From Oscillospiraceae bacterium (GTDB taxonomy: Bacteria > Bacillota > Clostridia > Oscillospirales > Ruminococcaceae), in the NCBI GenBank assembly GCA_021199795.1, contig JAJQHJ010000038.1, forward strand, positions 62,001 to 126,000: a stretch of 64,000 nt of DNA, in the 5' to 3' direction. The notes under the pieces are model-generated. The model saw nothing but the letters and a program-made list of their open reading frames with translations, was not told where the DNA came from and made no database searches. Each line of letters starts with the position of its first letter. Position 1 is the first letter of the stretch. Shown here piece by piece: positions 43,240 to 53,083 of the stretch. Made by a program: the position numbers and the translations under genes.

Positions 43240-43262
43240 TTTCAGAAAGTTGCAAATTTCTC

Positions 43263-43291
43263 TTGACTTACTCGGGCAATTGTTCTATAAT
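43263..43291 (+). promoter_or_regulatory. Promoter of rpsU
   Basis: TTGACT (43263-43268), 17-base spacer, TATAAT (43286-43291). Confidence 0.8.
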
Positions 43292-43297
43292 GTAGTC

Positions 43298-43410
43298 AGT
43301 AGCATTGTGCGAAAACGCAATGTAAAGCGTTAGAGACTTAATGTTTCTTTCGCATATCCTCAGCCAGTGGTAGGCTTGCTGTCTGCCCCAGTGGCAAAGG
43401 GAGGGAACAT
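43298..43410 (+). other. Structured 5' leader of rpsU
   Basis: About 115 bases. A first hairpin is CATTGTGCG-AAAA-CGCAATG-like (43303-43323). A second weaker stem pairs GGTAGGC with GTCTGCC (about 43370-43387). I recognise no known leader class. Confidence 0.45.
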
Positions 43411-43413
43411 CAA

Positions 43414-43587
43414 ATGGCAGAAATACACGTCGGTAAAAACGAATCTTTGGACACCGCTCTGAAACGCTTCAAGAGATCATGCGCTCGTGACGGTGTTATC
43501 GCCGAGGTACGTAAAAGAGAACACTACGAAAAGCCTTCTGTAAAGCGTAAGAAGAAGTCGGAAGCTGCTCGTAAGCGTAAGTACTGA
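43414..43587 (+). CDS. rpsU: Ribosomal protein bS21
   Basis: Small-subunit protein needed for initiation. Seen: ATG 43414 with GGGAGGG ahead, 57 residues, sequence [20 protein letters not shown] at the N-terminus and a basic tail ending RKRKY; length and sequence are typical. It is too short for common length filters. A terminator follows before yqeG. Confidence 0.95.
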   Translation: MAEIHVGKNESLDTALKRFKRSCARDGVIAEVRKREHYEKPSVKRKKKSEAARKRKY

Positions 43588-43601
43588 TAAGTAAGAAAAT
43601 C

Positions 43602-43665
43602 AAGGGCGAGCGGAAGCCGATGTCATCTTTTGATGACACATCGCATCTGCCCGCTTTTGTTTTTG
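43602..43665 (+). terminator. Terminator after rpsU
   Basis: A long hairpin with inner stem CGATGTCATC (43618-43627), loop TTTT and GATGACA-CATCG, an outer GGGC/GCCC pairing, and then TTTTGTTTTT (43655-43664). Confidence 0.75.
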
Positions 43666-43673
43666 GAGGAAAA

Positions 43674-44183
43674 ATGCTTTTCAAGCCGAAATACGTATTC
43701 AACACCATTGCCGATATCGATATCGGTTTTTTGAAGCAGGAAAATATCAAAGCACTTATCCTGGATCTCGATAACACCCTAACCACTCACAACAACCCAA
43801 TTCCAAACGAAAAGATAGGGAAGTGGCTTGAGGGCATGAAAGCGGAGGGGCTTCCGATGCTCATCATGTCGAATAACCACTATGAGCGTGTGAAGCCGTT
43901 TTCAGAGTCACTGGGACTGGATTTTGTCTGTGACGCCGGAAAACCGTTAGGAAAAGGCTATCGCGAGGCAGTTGAACGCTTGGGACTCAGTAAAAAAGAA
44001 GTCGCCACAGTAGGAGACCAGATTTATACAGATGTCCTCGGTTCAAATCTCCATGGAATCCGTTGCATTTTCACATTTCCAATAGTCTATGAAACCGGCT
44101 TTTGGTTCAGAGTAAAAAGAACCCTTGAAAAGCCGCTGTTACCTAAGAAAGCAAAGCTTTCTTATAGAAAGAGAGGGCACTGA
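43674..44183 (+). CDS. yqeG: YqeG family HAD-IIIA phosphatase
   Basis: Seen: 169 residues from ATG 43674, with TTGGAGGA ahead; the longer frame begins inside the rpsU terminator. HAD motif I DLDNTL (ILDLDNTLTTHN), motif II MSNN, and motif III with GVATVGDQIYTDVLGSN-like pattern VGDQIYTDVLG. The family is related to phosphatidylglycerophosphate phosphatases (PgpP/GEP4), so a role in phosphatidylglycerol synthesis is possible. The next gene begins two bases after its stop. Confidence 0.88.
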   Translation: MLFKPKYVFNTIADIDIGFLKQENIKALILDLDNTLTTHNNPIPNEKIGKWLEGMKAEGLPMLIMSNNHYERVKPFSESLGLDFVCDAGKPLGKGYREAVERLGLSKKEVATVGDQIYTDVLGSNLHGIRCIFTFPIVYETGFWFRVKRTLEKPLLPKKAKLSYRKRGH

Positions 44184-44184
44184 A

Positions 44185-45048
44185 ATGAATGCACTTTTCG
44201 GACCAGCCGGCAGCTCGGAAGCTTTTTCAAAGATATACAAAAAGTCATCCGACATGCCGAAATACCTGAATGAAATGGGTCTCGATGCCTTTGAATACCA
44301 GTGCGGACAGGGAGTAAGAGTTACCGAGGCTACCGGGCTTGCCCTTAAATCCGAAGCTGAAAAGTGGGGAATCAGGCTTTCACTCCATTCGCCCTATTTT
44401 ATCTCGCTTTCAAGCATTGAGCCTGAGAAGCGTGACAAGAGCATCGACTATATACTCCAGTCCTGCCGTGCGGCAAAGCTGATTGGAGCGGACAGAATAG
44501 TCATCCATTCCGGCTCCTGTGCCAAGATAACCCGCGAATATGCCCTGGAGCTCGCCTGCGAAACCCTTTCCCGTGCAAGACAGGCTGCAATAGCCGAGGG
44601 ATTTGAAGACATCCACTTCTGCCCGGAAACGATGGGCAAAGTGAACCAGCTTGGCACCCTTGACGAGGTTCTGACTCTCTGTAAGCTTGATGATACGTTC
44701 TTGCCTACGGTCGATTTCGGACATCTGAATGCAAGGACGTTTGGAGCCGTCAATTCGAGTGAAGCGTTCTCAGAAATCTTAGATAAGATAGAAAACGAGC
44801 TCGGAAGCGATCGCTTAAAGGTCTTCCATTCTCACTTCTCAAAGATCGAGTACACCACTCCTGGAGGCGAGAAAAGGCACCTTACGTTCGAGGACACCAC
44901 CTATGGTCCCGAATGCGAGCCGCTTATGGAGCTCATAGCAAAGAAAGGTCTGACTCCCACGTTCATTTGCGAAAGCGCAGGAACGCAGGATGTCGATGCA
45001 CTTACAATGAAACAAGTCTACAATAATTATTTATCGGGAGGAAAATAA
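44185..45048 (+). CDS. Endonuclease IV-like TIM-barrel protein
   Basis: Seen: 287 residues from ATG 44185. Motifs match the Nfo family: SLHSPYFISLSS, VIHSGSCAKI, CPETMGKVNQLGTLDE, TVDFGHLNAR and FHSHFSKIEY, which hold the zinc-binding His, Glu and Asp residues. Endonuclease IV cleaves DNA at abasic sites. The protein is more diverged than classical Nfo and is usually annotated only as a TIM-barrel or deoxyribonuclease IV protein in this gene context (yqeG, aminopeptidase, efp). Confidence 0.78.
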   Translation: MNALFGPAGSSEAFSKIYKKSSDMPKYLNEMGLDAFEYQCGQGVRVTEATGLALKSEAEKWGIRLSLHSPYFISLSSIEPEKRDKSIDYILQSCRAAKLIGADRIVIHSGSCAKITREYALELACETLSRARQAAIAEGFEDIHFCPETMGKVNQLGTLDEVLTLCKLDDTFLPTVDFGHLNARTFGAVNSSEAFSEILDKIENELGSDRLKVFHSHFSKIEYTTPGGEKRHLTFEDTTYGPECEPLMELIAKKGLTPTFICESAGTQDVDALTMKQVYNNYLSGGK

Positions 45049-45050
45049 AC

Positions 45051-46118
45051 ATGAGCAAATTTGAAAAGCTGTATGAAGTATTGCCTGATGGTATCGACTG
45101 CGCACTCATAACCGCAGACGTCAACCGCAGATACTTCACAGGCATGAAGTCATCCGCAGGAACTATAGTCGCATTCAAGGACAAGGCTTACCTCATCATC
45201 GATTCAAGATACTTTGAGGTAGCAAGCCTCACCGTTAAGGATGCAGAAGTAATCCTGCAAGGCAAGCTCTTTGAGCAGATCAATGAGCTGCTAACAAAGC
45301 ACGGTGCAAAGACCGTTGCCATCGAGAGCGATTATGTAACGGTGTCCCAGCTCAACAGCTTCAAGGAGAAAATCACCGCCGCAGAGGTCGTCTCTTCTAA
45401 CGACTTGAGCAAGGCAATCAGCGAGCTCAGAATTGTCAAGACCCAGGATGAAATCGACAAGATGATCAAGGCTCAGAGAATAGCTGAAAAGGCTTTCGAC
45501 AATGTCCTCAACTTCATCAAGGTCGGTGTCACTGAAAGAGAAATCGGTCTCTGCCTCGACTACTTCATGCTGAATAACGGCGCAGAAGACCTTTCGTTTG
45601 AGACAATTGCCCTGTCAGGCGCGAATACCTCCCGTCCCCACGGCGTAGGCGGCGACACCAAGGTCACTGAGCACAGCTTTGTCCTCATGGACTACGGCGC
45701 AACCTTTGACGGCTATCACAGCGATATGACCCGTACCGTCTGCGTAGGCACTCCTACCGACAAGATGGCAGAGGTTTATGACGTCGTCCTCAAGACTCAG
45801 CTTGAAGCGATGAAGCATATCAAGGCAGGAGTCAACGCAAGCGACGTTGACAAAGTCGCCCGTGATATAATCACCGAAGCTGGCTATGGCGATAAATTCG
45901 GACACAGCCTCGGACATGGCGTAGGTCTTGAAATCCACGAAGCACCAGCAGCAGCCCCGTCGAGTAAGTATGTCCTCAAGGAGAACATGATCGTAACCGA
46001 CGAGCCCGGAATCTATCTTCCCGGAGAGTTCGGAGTCAGAATTGAAGACTTTGTAATAGTCAAGAATGACGGCTGCATAGACATGACAGAGGCGAAAAAG
46101 TCGCTTATAGTGCTGTAA
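45051..46118 (+). CDS. pepP: M24 family Xaa-Pro aminopeptidase
   Basis: Removes N-terminal residues linked to proline. Seen: 355 residues, GGGAGG ahead of the ATG. N-terminal creatinase-like domain (1-about 120) and a pita-bread metallopeptidase domain with metal ligands in VLMDYGATFDGYHSDMTRT, FGHSLGHGVGLEIHE, VTDEPGIYLPG and GVRIED. Length fits PepP/PepQ-like short forms. Commonly located just ahead of efp in Clostridia, possibly because both deal with proline-rich peptides. Confidence 0.9.
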   Translation: MSKFEKLYEVLPDGIDCALITADVNRRYFTGMKSSAGTIVAFKDKAYLIIDSRYFEVASLTVKDAEVILQGKLFEQINELLTKHGAKTVAIESDYVTVSQLNSFKEKITAAEVVSSNDLSKAISELRIVKTQDEIDKMIKAQRIAEKAFDNVLNFIKVGVTEREIGLCLDYFMLNNGAEDLSFETIALSGANTSRPHGVGGDTKVTEHSFVLMDYGATFDGYHSDMTRTVCVGTPTDKMAEVYDVVLKTQLEAMKHIKAGVNASDVDKVARDIITEAGYGDKFGHSLGHGVGLEIHEAPAAAPSSKYVLKENMIVTDEPGIYLPGEFGVRIEDFVIVKNDGCIDMTEAKKSLIVL

Positions 46119-46174
46119 AAGCGAAAAAATGGCAAAAAAATAATCGTAATAATGCACAATTTTCATTCTGGCTC

Positions 46175-46203
46175 TTGCATTATCGGCGATTATCGGTTAA
46201 AAT
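46175..46203 (+). promoter_or_regulatory. Promoter of efp
   Basis: TTGCAT (46175-46180), 17-base spacer, TAAAAT (46198-46203). Confidence 0.65.
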
Positions 46204-46274
46204 AGAATTACTAAAGACAGAACTATCCTTTGGACATTTTATGTGATGTCCGAAAGAATTGGAGGAAATTTTAA

Positions 46275-46832
46275 ATGATATCAGCAGGTGAATTCAGAAA
46301 CGGCGTAACCTTTGAGGAAGACGGCAACGTCATGCAGGTCATCGAGTTCCAGCATGTAAAGCCCGGCAAGGGAGCCGCTTTCGTAAGAACCAAGACCAAG
46401 AATGTACTTACAGGAGCAGTAGTCGAGAAGTCCTACAACCCTACAGCTAAGTTCCCGACAGCGTATATCGAGAGAAGAGACATGGAATATTCCTACTCCG
46501 ATGGCGAGCTATATTACTTCATGGATTCCGAAACCTATGAGCAGATCCCCGTCAGCCCTAGCGACGTTGGCGATAACTTCAAGTTCGTCAAGGAGAACAT
46601 GGTCTGCACCATCCTTAGCTATAAGGGCAAGGTCTTTGGCGTAGAGCCCCCGTTCTTTGTAGACCTCGTTGTAACCCAGACCGATCCTGGCTTTGCAGGC
46701 AATACAGCTACAAATGCACAGAAGCCGGCAACCCTTGAAACCGGTGCAGAAATCAAGGTTCCTCTCTTCATCAATGAGGGCGAAACCATCAGAATCGACA
46801 CCAGAACCGGCGAATACATGGGTCGTGCATAA
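46275..46832 (+). CDS. efp: Elongation factor P
   Basis: Relieves ribosome stalling at polyproline. Seen: 185 residues, typical three-domain length. The tip lysine lies in [10 protein letters not shown], and the C-terminal OB domain holds [25 protein letters not shown] (quoted here in two parts: [13 protein letters not shown] and [12 protein letters not shown]). GGAGG lies at good spacing. No modification enzyme (EpmA, EarP) is adjacent. Confidence 0.96.
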   Translation: MISAGEFRNGVTFEEDGNVMQVIEFQHVKPGKGAAFVRTKTKNVLTGAVVEKSYNPTAKFPTAYIERRDMEYSYSDGELYYFMDSETYEQIPVSPSDVGDNFKFVKENMVCTILSYKGKVFGVEPPFFVDLVVTQTDPGFAGNTATNAQKPATLETGAEIKVPLFINEGETIRIDTRTGEYMGRA

Positions 46833-46882
46833 AAACACATCCGTATTTCAACACTAAAATTTAAATCAGAGGAGGATTTGTT

Positions 46883-47350
46883 ATGAACTTATCAGAAAAG
46901 GTACAGTATCTGAGCGGTCTCATGGACGGCTTGGGAATCGACGATTCAACCGACACCGGCAAGATGCTGCTTGCTATGAAAGACATTTTGGACGAAGTGT
47001 GCGAGGCTGTCGACGAAATTGACAGTGATGTTGACGATATTGTCGACTTCTGCAACGCCATGGATGAGGATTTACACCATGTTGAGGAGGCTGTCTTCGA
47101 TGATGATCATGACGAGCCGCCTCATGGCCCACATCACGGTCCTCATGGACCTCATGATCCGCATGATCATCATGGGCACTGCTGCCACCACCATCCGCCG
47201 ATGGGGGATGATCTCCCTTTTATTGACGATTTCCCGTTTGATGACGATGAATCGGGTTGGCTGGATGACGACGAGCCGGATTTCTTTGGCGATCCAGAAT
47301 CTGAAGATGAAGCTCCCGAGGAAAGCGGCGAGACCGAAACTGAGGAGTAA
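46883..47350 (+). CDS. CD1247-type N-terminal domain protein with His/Asp-rich tail
   Basis: Seen: 155 residues. The first 65 (EKVQYLSGLMDGLGID, then an acidic helix with DEIDSDVDDIVDFCNAMDE) match the CD1247 N-terminal domain that often follows efp in Clostridia; this assignment is from memory. Family members usually end in a Cys zinc ribbon. Here residues about 72-110 are instead a His/Pro/Asp-rich stretch with repeats of GPHH and HDHHGHCCHHH, followed by a very acidic C-terminus. Such a tail suggests binding of nickel, zinc or copper, but no metal pathway genes are adjacent. AGGAGG precedes the ATG. Confidence 0.65.
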   Translation: MNLSEKVQYLSGLMDGLGIDDSTDTGKMLLAMKDILDEVCEAVDEIDSDVDDIVDFCNAMDEDLHHVEEAVFDDDHDEPPHGPHHGPHGPHDPHDHHGHCCHHHPPMGDDLPFIDDFPFDDDESGWLDDDEPDFFGDPESEDEAPEESGETETEE

Positions 47351-47377
47351 TCCTCAAGGCAATTCAACAGGAAATGA

Positions 47378-47407
47378 GCTCTCCCGTAGGATCACTTACG
47401 GGGGAGC
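47378..47407 (+). terminator. Strong hairpin after the His-rich gene (no T-tract)
   Basis: GCTCTCCCGTA (47378-47388), loop GGATCACT, TACGGGGGAGC (47397-47407): an 11-bp stem with one G-U pair. ACAGTATTGC follows, so it may be a transcript end stabiliser rather than an intrinsic terminator. Confidence 0.45.
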
Positions 47408-47491
47408 ACAGTATTGCATTCAAGACTTTAGTCTTTCAACACAAACAATCATAACGGAACATTATATTTAAGGAAAGAATATAGGTGACAT

Positions 47492-48169
47492 ATGTCCACA
47501 CAATCAACCAATAGACAAATCGACACAAAGAAGCTTGTTTTGGCGGCACTGTTTTCCGCACTTGCTTACCTTATTTCATTAGTATTCAGAATTCCATTTG
47601 TCCCGGCAGTCAGCTTCCTAAAGTATGACGCTAAGGATGTTATTATAGCCCTTGAGGGCTTCATTTTAGGACCGTGGTATTCGGTCGCAACATCAGTTAT
47701 CGTTTCGCTTATCGAAATGGTGACATTCAGCTCAACCGGAATCATCGGAGCAGTCATGAACGTGCTTTCAACGCTTTCGTTCGTGGTTCCTGCAACAGTA
47801 ATCTATAAGTATAACCGCAAGGTATCTGGCGCAGTTATGGGACTCGCAGTTGGTGTTCTCGCAATGACCGGCTGTATGCTCCTCTGGAACTACTTCATCA
47901 CGCCGCTCTATATGGGTGTTTCGAGAGAAGCAGTTGCGGCACTTCTCTTGCCTGCATTCTTCCCGTTCAACTTCATCAAGGGCTTGATAAATGCCTGCCT
48001 CACATTCATTCTCTATAAGCCGATAATGACAGCTTTAAGACACGCAAAAGTCCTGCCCAAATCCTCCGGAAGCGCGCCCAATAAGGGAACAGCAATTGCA
48101 ATAAATATTGCAATGGTAGCAGTTCTCGCAATCGCTCTCGGAATTGCAATCTGGCTAAGTACTCGTTGA
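47492..48169 (+). CDS. ECF transporter S-component, RibU-like
   Basis: Seen: 225 residues with about six membrane helices. The segment FLKYDAKDVIIALEGFILGP resembles the riboflavin S-component RibU (the LK.D..DI.AL..G...GP pattern), and IEM at its end matches the same loop. It would work with a shared ECF energising module encoded elsewhere. No FMN riboswitch is visible upstream, so the substrate is less sure than for folT. AGGTGAC lies ahead of the ATG. A tandem repeat begins inside its last codons. Confidence 0.75.
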   Translation: MSTQSTNRQIDTKKLVLAALFSALAYLISLVFRIPFVPAVSFLKYDAKDVIIALEGFILGPWYSVATSVIVSLIEMVTFSSTGIIGAVMNVLSTLSFVVPATVIYKYNRKVSGAVMGLAVGVLAMTGCMLLWNYFITPLYMGVSREAVAALLLPAFFPFNFIKGLINACLTFILYKPIMTALRHAKVLPKSSGSAPNKGTAIAINIAMVAVLAIALGIAIWLSTR

Positions 48170-48216
48170 GTACTTATGTATTCGATGAGTACTTATGTAC
48201 ACGAGTACTTATAGTA
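48157..48216 (+). repeat. Three tandem GAGTACTTAT repeats between the RibU-like and GH13 genes
   Basis: GAGTACTTATGTA occurs at 48168-48180 and 48187-48199, and GAGTACTTATAGTA at 48203-48216 (spacing 19 and 16). An inverted half copy AAGTACTC (48157-48164) forms an 8-bp hairpin with GAGTACTT (48168-48175) across the stop codon of the RibU-like gene. Each unit contains the palindrome AGTACT. Confidence 0.75.
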
Positions 48217-48237
48217 CCAGAAGTTAAGGAGATAATA

Positions 48238-49770
48238 ATGCCCAATTGGCTCAATAACGCAATTTTTTATGAGATATACCCCCAGTCGTTCAAAGACACG
48301 AATGGTGACGGAATCGGCGATTTTAACGGCATAATTTCAAAACTAACATACATAAAAGACCTCGGCTGTAACGCAATCTGGATAAATCCATGCTTCAAAT
48401 CCCCGCTCGGCGATGCCGGCTATGATGTCTCCGACTATTACGAGGTCGCACCCAGATACGGCACTAACGATGACTTAACGCATCTGTTTGAAGAAGCTCA
48501 CAAGCTCGACATGCATGTGCTCCTTGACTTAGTTCCCGGGCACACATCCTGGGATCACGAGTGGTTCAAGCGTTCATGCGAGCCTGAGCATAACGAGTAT
48601 TCAGACAGATACATCTGGACAGATTCCATCTGGGAACAGCCGACAGGTCTTGCCTGTCTTGCCGGAATCGCACCCAGAGACGGCTGCTGTGCCGTCAACT
48701 TCTTCAGTCATCAGCCGGCACTTAACTACGGTTACGAAGAGATAACCCGCCCATGGCAGCAGCCAACCGACGCTGAGGGACCGAAAGCGACCCTCGAAGA
48801 AATGAAGAATATCATGCGCTTCTGGCTCAATATGGGCTGTGACGGCTTCCGTGTCGATATGGCAGGATCTTTAGTCAAGAACGACCCCGAGGGCAAGGGC
48901 ACAATCCGCCTCTGGCAGAATGTAAGAGGATTTTTGGATAAGGAATTTCCGGAAGCTGCACTTATTTCCGAGTGGGGCGATCCGGACAAGTCGCTTGCCG
49001 GCGGCTTCCATATGGACTTTCTCCTCCACTTTGGACCCATGAAATACTGGGAGCTCTTCCGGAGCGAAAAGGCATTCTTCTCCGGCAAGGGAGATATTTC
49101 CGAATTCTGCGACAGATATATGGAGAGCTACAATAAAGCTCACGGCAAGGGACTCATCTGCATCCCATCCGGCAATCACGACATGCAGAGAATCTCCCAC
49201 GATTTAACCGAGGACGAAATCAAGCTTGCTTTCTCGTTTATCCTCAGTATGCCAGGTGCGCCGTTCATTTACTATGGCGACGAAATTGGCATGAGAAATC
49301 TCGATGGATTAGTATCTGTTGAGGGCGGCTATGGCAGAACTGCGGCACGTTCACCTATGCAGTGGGATGAATCTAAGAACGCCGGCTTCAGCACAGCTCC
49401 TGCGTATAAGCTCTACATAACGATAGACCCGGGCGAGAATCGCCCGACTGTCTCGAAGCAGGAAACTGATGAGAATTCTATCCTGAATGAAGTCAAACGT
49501 CTCACATCAGTCCGCAGGGCTCATCCGGCACTAAGTTCTGAATCTGATTTTGAGCTCGTCTATGTCGAAAAGAACGACCCGGTCATAGCGTATACCCGCA
49601 GCTGTGACTCTGAAAAGCTGCTGATAGTCATAAACACATCGGATAAGCCCGAGACCATCACTTGCAATTATCTTCCGGAGGATACAGTATACATGCAAGG
49701 CGATCCCGCCAGGTTTGATGGCAAAAAATTACTTGTACAAGCTAAATCATGCGGCTTTTACCGCATTTAA
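48238..49770 (+). CDS. Glycoside hydrolase family 13 alpha-glucosidase/amylase
   Basis: Seen: 510 residues from ATG 48238, preceded by TAAGGAG. No signal peptide, so it acts in the cytoplasm. GH13 motifs: FYEIYPQSFKDTNGDGIGDF at the start, DLVPGHTS (region I), nucleophile in GFRVDMAGS (region II), acid/base in LISEWGD (region III) and GNHDMQR (region IV). The subfamily resembles oligo-1,6-glucosidase or trehalose-synthase-like enzymes, but the substrate cannot be set from sequence. It would break down imported alpha-glucosides. The gene is followed after 17 bases by threonine dehydratase. Confidence 0.88.
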   Translation: MPNWLNNAIFYEIYPQSFKDTNGDGIGDFNGIISKLTYIKDLGCNAIWINPCFKSPLGDAGYDVSDYYEVAPRYGTNDDLTHLFEEAHKLDMHVLLDLVPGHTSWDHEWFKRSCEPEHNEYSDRYIWTDSIWEQPTGLACLAGIAPRDGCCAVNFFSHQPALNYGYEEITRPWQQPTDAEGPKATLEEMKNIMRFWLNMGCDGFRVDMAGSLVKNDPEGKGTIRLWQNVRGFLDKEFPEAALISEWGDPDKSLAGGFHMDFLLHFGPMKYWELFRSEKAFFSGKGDISEFCDRYMESYNKAHGKGLICIPSGNHDMQRISHDLTEDEIKLAFSFILSMPGAPFIYYGDEIGMRNLDGLVSVEGGYGRTAARSPMQWDESKNAGFSTAPAYKLYITIDPGENRPTVSKQETDENSILNEVKRLTSVRRAHPALSSESDFELVYVEKNDPVIAYTRSCDSEKLLIVINTSDKPETITCNYLPEDTVYMQGDPARFDGKKLLVQAKSCGFYRI

Positions 49771-49787
49771 ATCAACAAAAAGGACAG

Positions 49788-51005
49788 ATGAAAATGCTTA
49801 CTCTTGATAAGTTTGAAGAAGCCTCAGAAGTAGTAAAACAGGCGACCCAGGAAACCAAGCTGGTCTATAGCCCCTACTTCAGTGAAAGAACCGGCAACAA
49901 GGTCTACCTGAAACCCGAAAATATGCAGGTCACAGGTGCCTATAAAGTCAGAGGTGCCTACTACAAAATCAGCACCCTCACACAGGAGGAGAGAGCCAAA
50001 GGCTTGATAACCGCCTCCGCCGGCAACCATGCCCAGGGCGTAGCCTATGCAGCAAAAGCCTACGGCTGTAAAGCGGTCATAGTAATGCCGACAACCACCC
50101 CGCTTATCAAGGTGAATAGAACCAAGAGCTATGGTGCAGAGGTAGTCCTATATGGCAATGTCTATGACGAAGCCTGCGACTATGCACTTAAGCTTGCCGA
50201 AGAAAAAGGCTATACTTTCATTCATCCATTCGATGACCTCACAGTTGCAACTGGACAGGGTACAATCGCGATGGAGATAGTTAAAGAGCTTCCCTTGGTA
50301 GACTGTATTCTCGTCCCAATAGGTGGAGGAGGACTCGCAACCGGTGTTTCTACCCTTGCAAAGCTCCTAAACCCGAATATCCATGTAATTGGTGTCGAAC
50401 CCGCCGGAGCAGCCTGCCTGACAGCCTCATTCAAGGCTGGCGAAGTAGTAACTCTCCCGACAGTCAGCACAATAGCCGACGGCACCGCTGTCAAGACCCC
50501 TGGCAAAGAGATATTCCCGTATCTGCAGAAGAACCTCGACGACATCATCACCGTAGAGGATGACGAGCTCATAGTAGCATTCCTTGACATGGTTGAAAAC
50601 CACAAGATGATAGTCGAGAACTCTGGCTTACTTTCAGTAGCCGCACTTAATCACCTTGATTTCAAGGGCAAGAAAGTTGTCTCCGTCCTGAGCGGTGGCA
50701 ATATGGACGTCATCACGATGAGTTCAGTCGTCCAGCACGGACTGATTCAGAGAGACCGAATCTTTACTGTTTCCGTACTTCTTCCGGATAGAGCAGGAGA
50801 GCTCGTCCGTGTTGCGACAGTAATTGCCAACGAACAGGGCAATGTCATCAAGCTCGATCATAACCAGTTTGTCAGCACCAACAGAAACGCAGCCGTTGAG
50901 CTCAAGATAACAATGGAAGCTTTCGGCTCCGACCATAAGGCAAGAATAGTAAAAGCCCTCGAAGATGGCGGCTTTAATCCGAAAGTCATCACTCCAAACC
51001 TGTAA
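49788..51005 (+). CDS. ilvA: Threonine dehydratase (threonine ammonia-lyase)
   Basis: PLP enzyme converting threonine to 2-oxobutanoate and ammonia. Seen: 405 residues. PLP lysine in QVTGAYKVRGAYYK, glycine-rich phosphate loop PIGGGGLATG, and a C-terminal ACT-like domain (about 325-400). This is the short form of the TdcB/IlvA group with one ACT domain. AAGGA precedes the ATG at 49788; a second ATG lies two codons on. Whether it serves isoleucine synthesis or threonine catabolism cannot be decided here. Confidence 0.9.
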   Translation: MKMLTLDKFEEASEVVKQATQETKLVYSPYFSERTGNKVYLKPENMQVTGAYKVRGAYYKISTLTQEERAKGLITASAGNHAQGVAYAAKAYGCKAVIVMPTTTPLIKVNRTKSYGAEVVLYGNVYDEACDYALKLAEEKGYTFIHPFDDLTVATGQGTIAMEIVKELPLVDCILVPIGGGGLATGVSTLAKLLNPNIHVIGVEPAGAACLTASFKAGEVVTLPTVSTIADGTAVKTPGKEIFPYLQKNLDDIITVEDDELIVAFLDMVENHKMIVENSGLLSVAALNHLDFKGKKVVSVLSGGNMDVITMSSVVQHGLIQRDRIFTVSVLLPDRAGELVRVATVIANEQGNVIKLDHNQFVSTNRNAAVELKITMEAFGSDHKARIVKALEDGGFNPKVITPNL

Positions 51006-51043
51006 TTTTAGTCAAACTAATGAGTTTGTCCATCCGCAGGGAC

Positions 51044-51072
51044 TTGACAAGCTACAGCTTGACTGCTATAAT
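51044..51072 (+). promoter_or_regulatory. Promoter of metK
   Basis: Consensus TTGACA (51044-51049), 17-base spacer, TATAAT (51067-51072), just upstream of the SAM riboswitch. Confidence 0.85.
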
Positions 51073-51090
51073 CAAAACATAATAAAAACC

Positions 51091-51180
51091 CTTATCAAGA
51101 GCGGCGGAGGAATCTGGTCCTGAGAAGCCCGGCAACCTGTTTTCAAGGTGCTAAATCCAGCGGTTTAACCGAAAGATGAG
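51091..51180 (+). promoter_or_regulatory. SAM-I riboswitch (S-box) aptamer
   Basis: P1 pairs CTTATC (51091-51096) with GATGAG (51175-51180). Conserved elements follow in order: AAGAG, GGAGG, CCTGAGAAGCCCGGCAACC, AAGGTGCTAAATCC and GAAAGATGAG. All are hallmark S-box segments. SAM binding is expected to allow the terminator at 51200 and switch off metK. Confidence 0.95.
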
Positions 51181-51199
51181 GAAAGTCTTGTTAATGCTT

Positions 51200-51228
51200 C
51201 CGCACTCGGTTATCCGGGTGCGGTTTTT
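51200..51228 (+). terminator. Terminator of the metK SAM riboswitch
   Basis: CCGCACTCGG (51200-51209), loop TTAT, CCGGGTGCGG (51214-51223), then five T: the expression platform of the riboswitch. Confidence 0.9.
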
Positions 51229-51270
51229 GTTGAAAATTGTAATTTAAAAATCCACGAAAGGACAATTGTA

Positions 51271-52440
<1,170 letters not shown>

Positions 52441-52833
52441 TAGACTTAAGCGTAAATTCGCCGGAAGAGGACAGGACGCTCAAGCTTCGCGAGAAGATAT
52501 TCCTGGTGGTCATACTGATAATTGTTCTCGTATCGATAATCGGGATTTTTGCAGTAAGAATCAGTAGTTCCGGCTCATTCAGCCTGCTTCTGGCAGAGGA
52601 GACCGAGCAGTATGACTTAAGCGTCATCAACTCCGCCACAGTGGATGACTTCATGGAGGTAAACGGAATAGGCGAGGTGAGAGCAAACGCTATAGTCAAC
52701 TTCCGGGAATCCATCGGCGGCTTCACCGACATAAACCAGCTGACCTATATCGACGGCATTTCTGATTCGATTTTAGAAAGTGTCATCGAGTATTTCTACG
52801 GCGAAAGCCAGGAAACAGAATAAAAGCATAACA

Positions 52834-52868
52834 AAAATCGCTCTTTCAGAAATTGAAAGGGCGATTTT
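52834..52868. terminator. Bidirectional terminator between the ComEA-like gene and tRNA-Thr
   Basis: AAAATCGCTCTTTCA (52834-52848), loop GAAAT, TGAAAGGGCGATTTT (52854-52868): a 15-bp stem with A and T flanks, able to end both converging transcripts. Confidence 0.85.
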
Positions 52869-52901
52869 GCAATGCTTAGGAGACTCTTCAAGATAAAAAA
52901 G

Positions 52902-52977
<76 letters not shown>

Positions 52978-53013
52978 ACCATCTGACACGATTCATCCGT
53001 GCCACGATTTGAT

Positions 53014-53042
53014 ATTATAGACTATTCGAGCCGGTTTGTCAA
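53014..53042 (-). promoter_or_regulatory. Promoter of tRNA-Thr
   Basis: On the minus strand: consensus TTGACA (53042-53037), 17-base spacer, TATAAT (53019-53014), about 37 bases ahead of the tRNA 5' end. Confidence 0.85.
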
Positions 53043-53083
53043 GACCTTTTTTGAAATTTTTTTGAGAAACCTTATATTAACTT

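Noticed and set aside
43620..43673. N-terminal extension of YqeG
   Set aside because: It lies within the rpsU terminator hairpin; ATG 43674 has a strong ribosome site.
47351..47491. FMN riboswitch ahead of the RibU-like gene
   Set aside because: None of the conserved FMN aptamer segments is present; only a strong hairpin and an AAGAC/GTCTT inverted repeat are seen.
48157..48216. Candidate CRISPR array
   Set aside because: Repeat units are only about 13 bases with 3-6 base spacers and no cas genes are near.
51013..51028. Terminator after ilvA
   Set aside because: CAAACT/AGTTTG is only six base pairs and has no T-tract.
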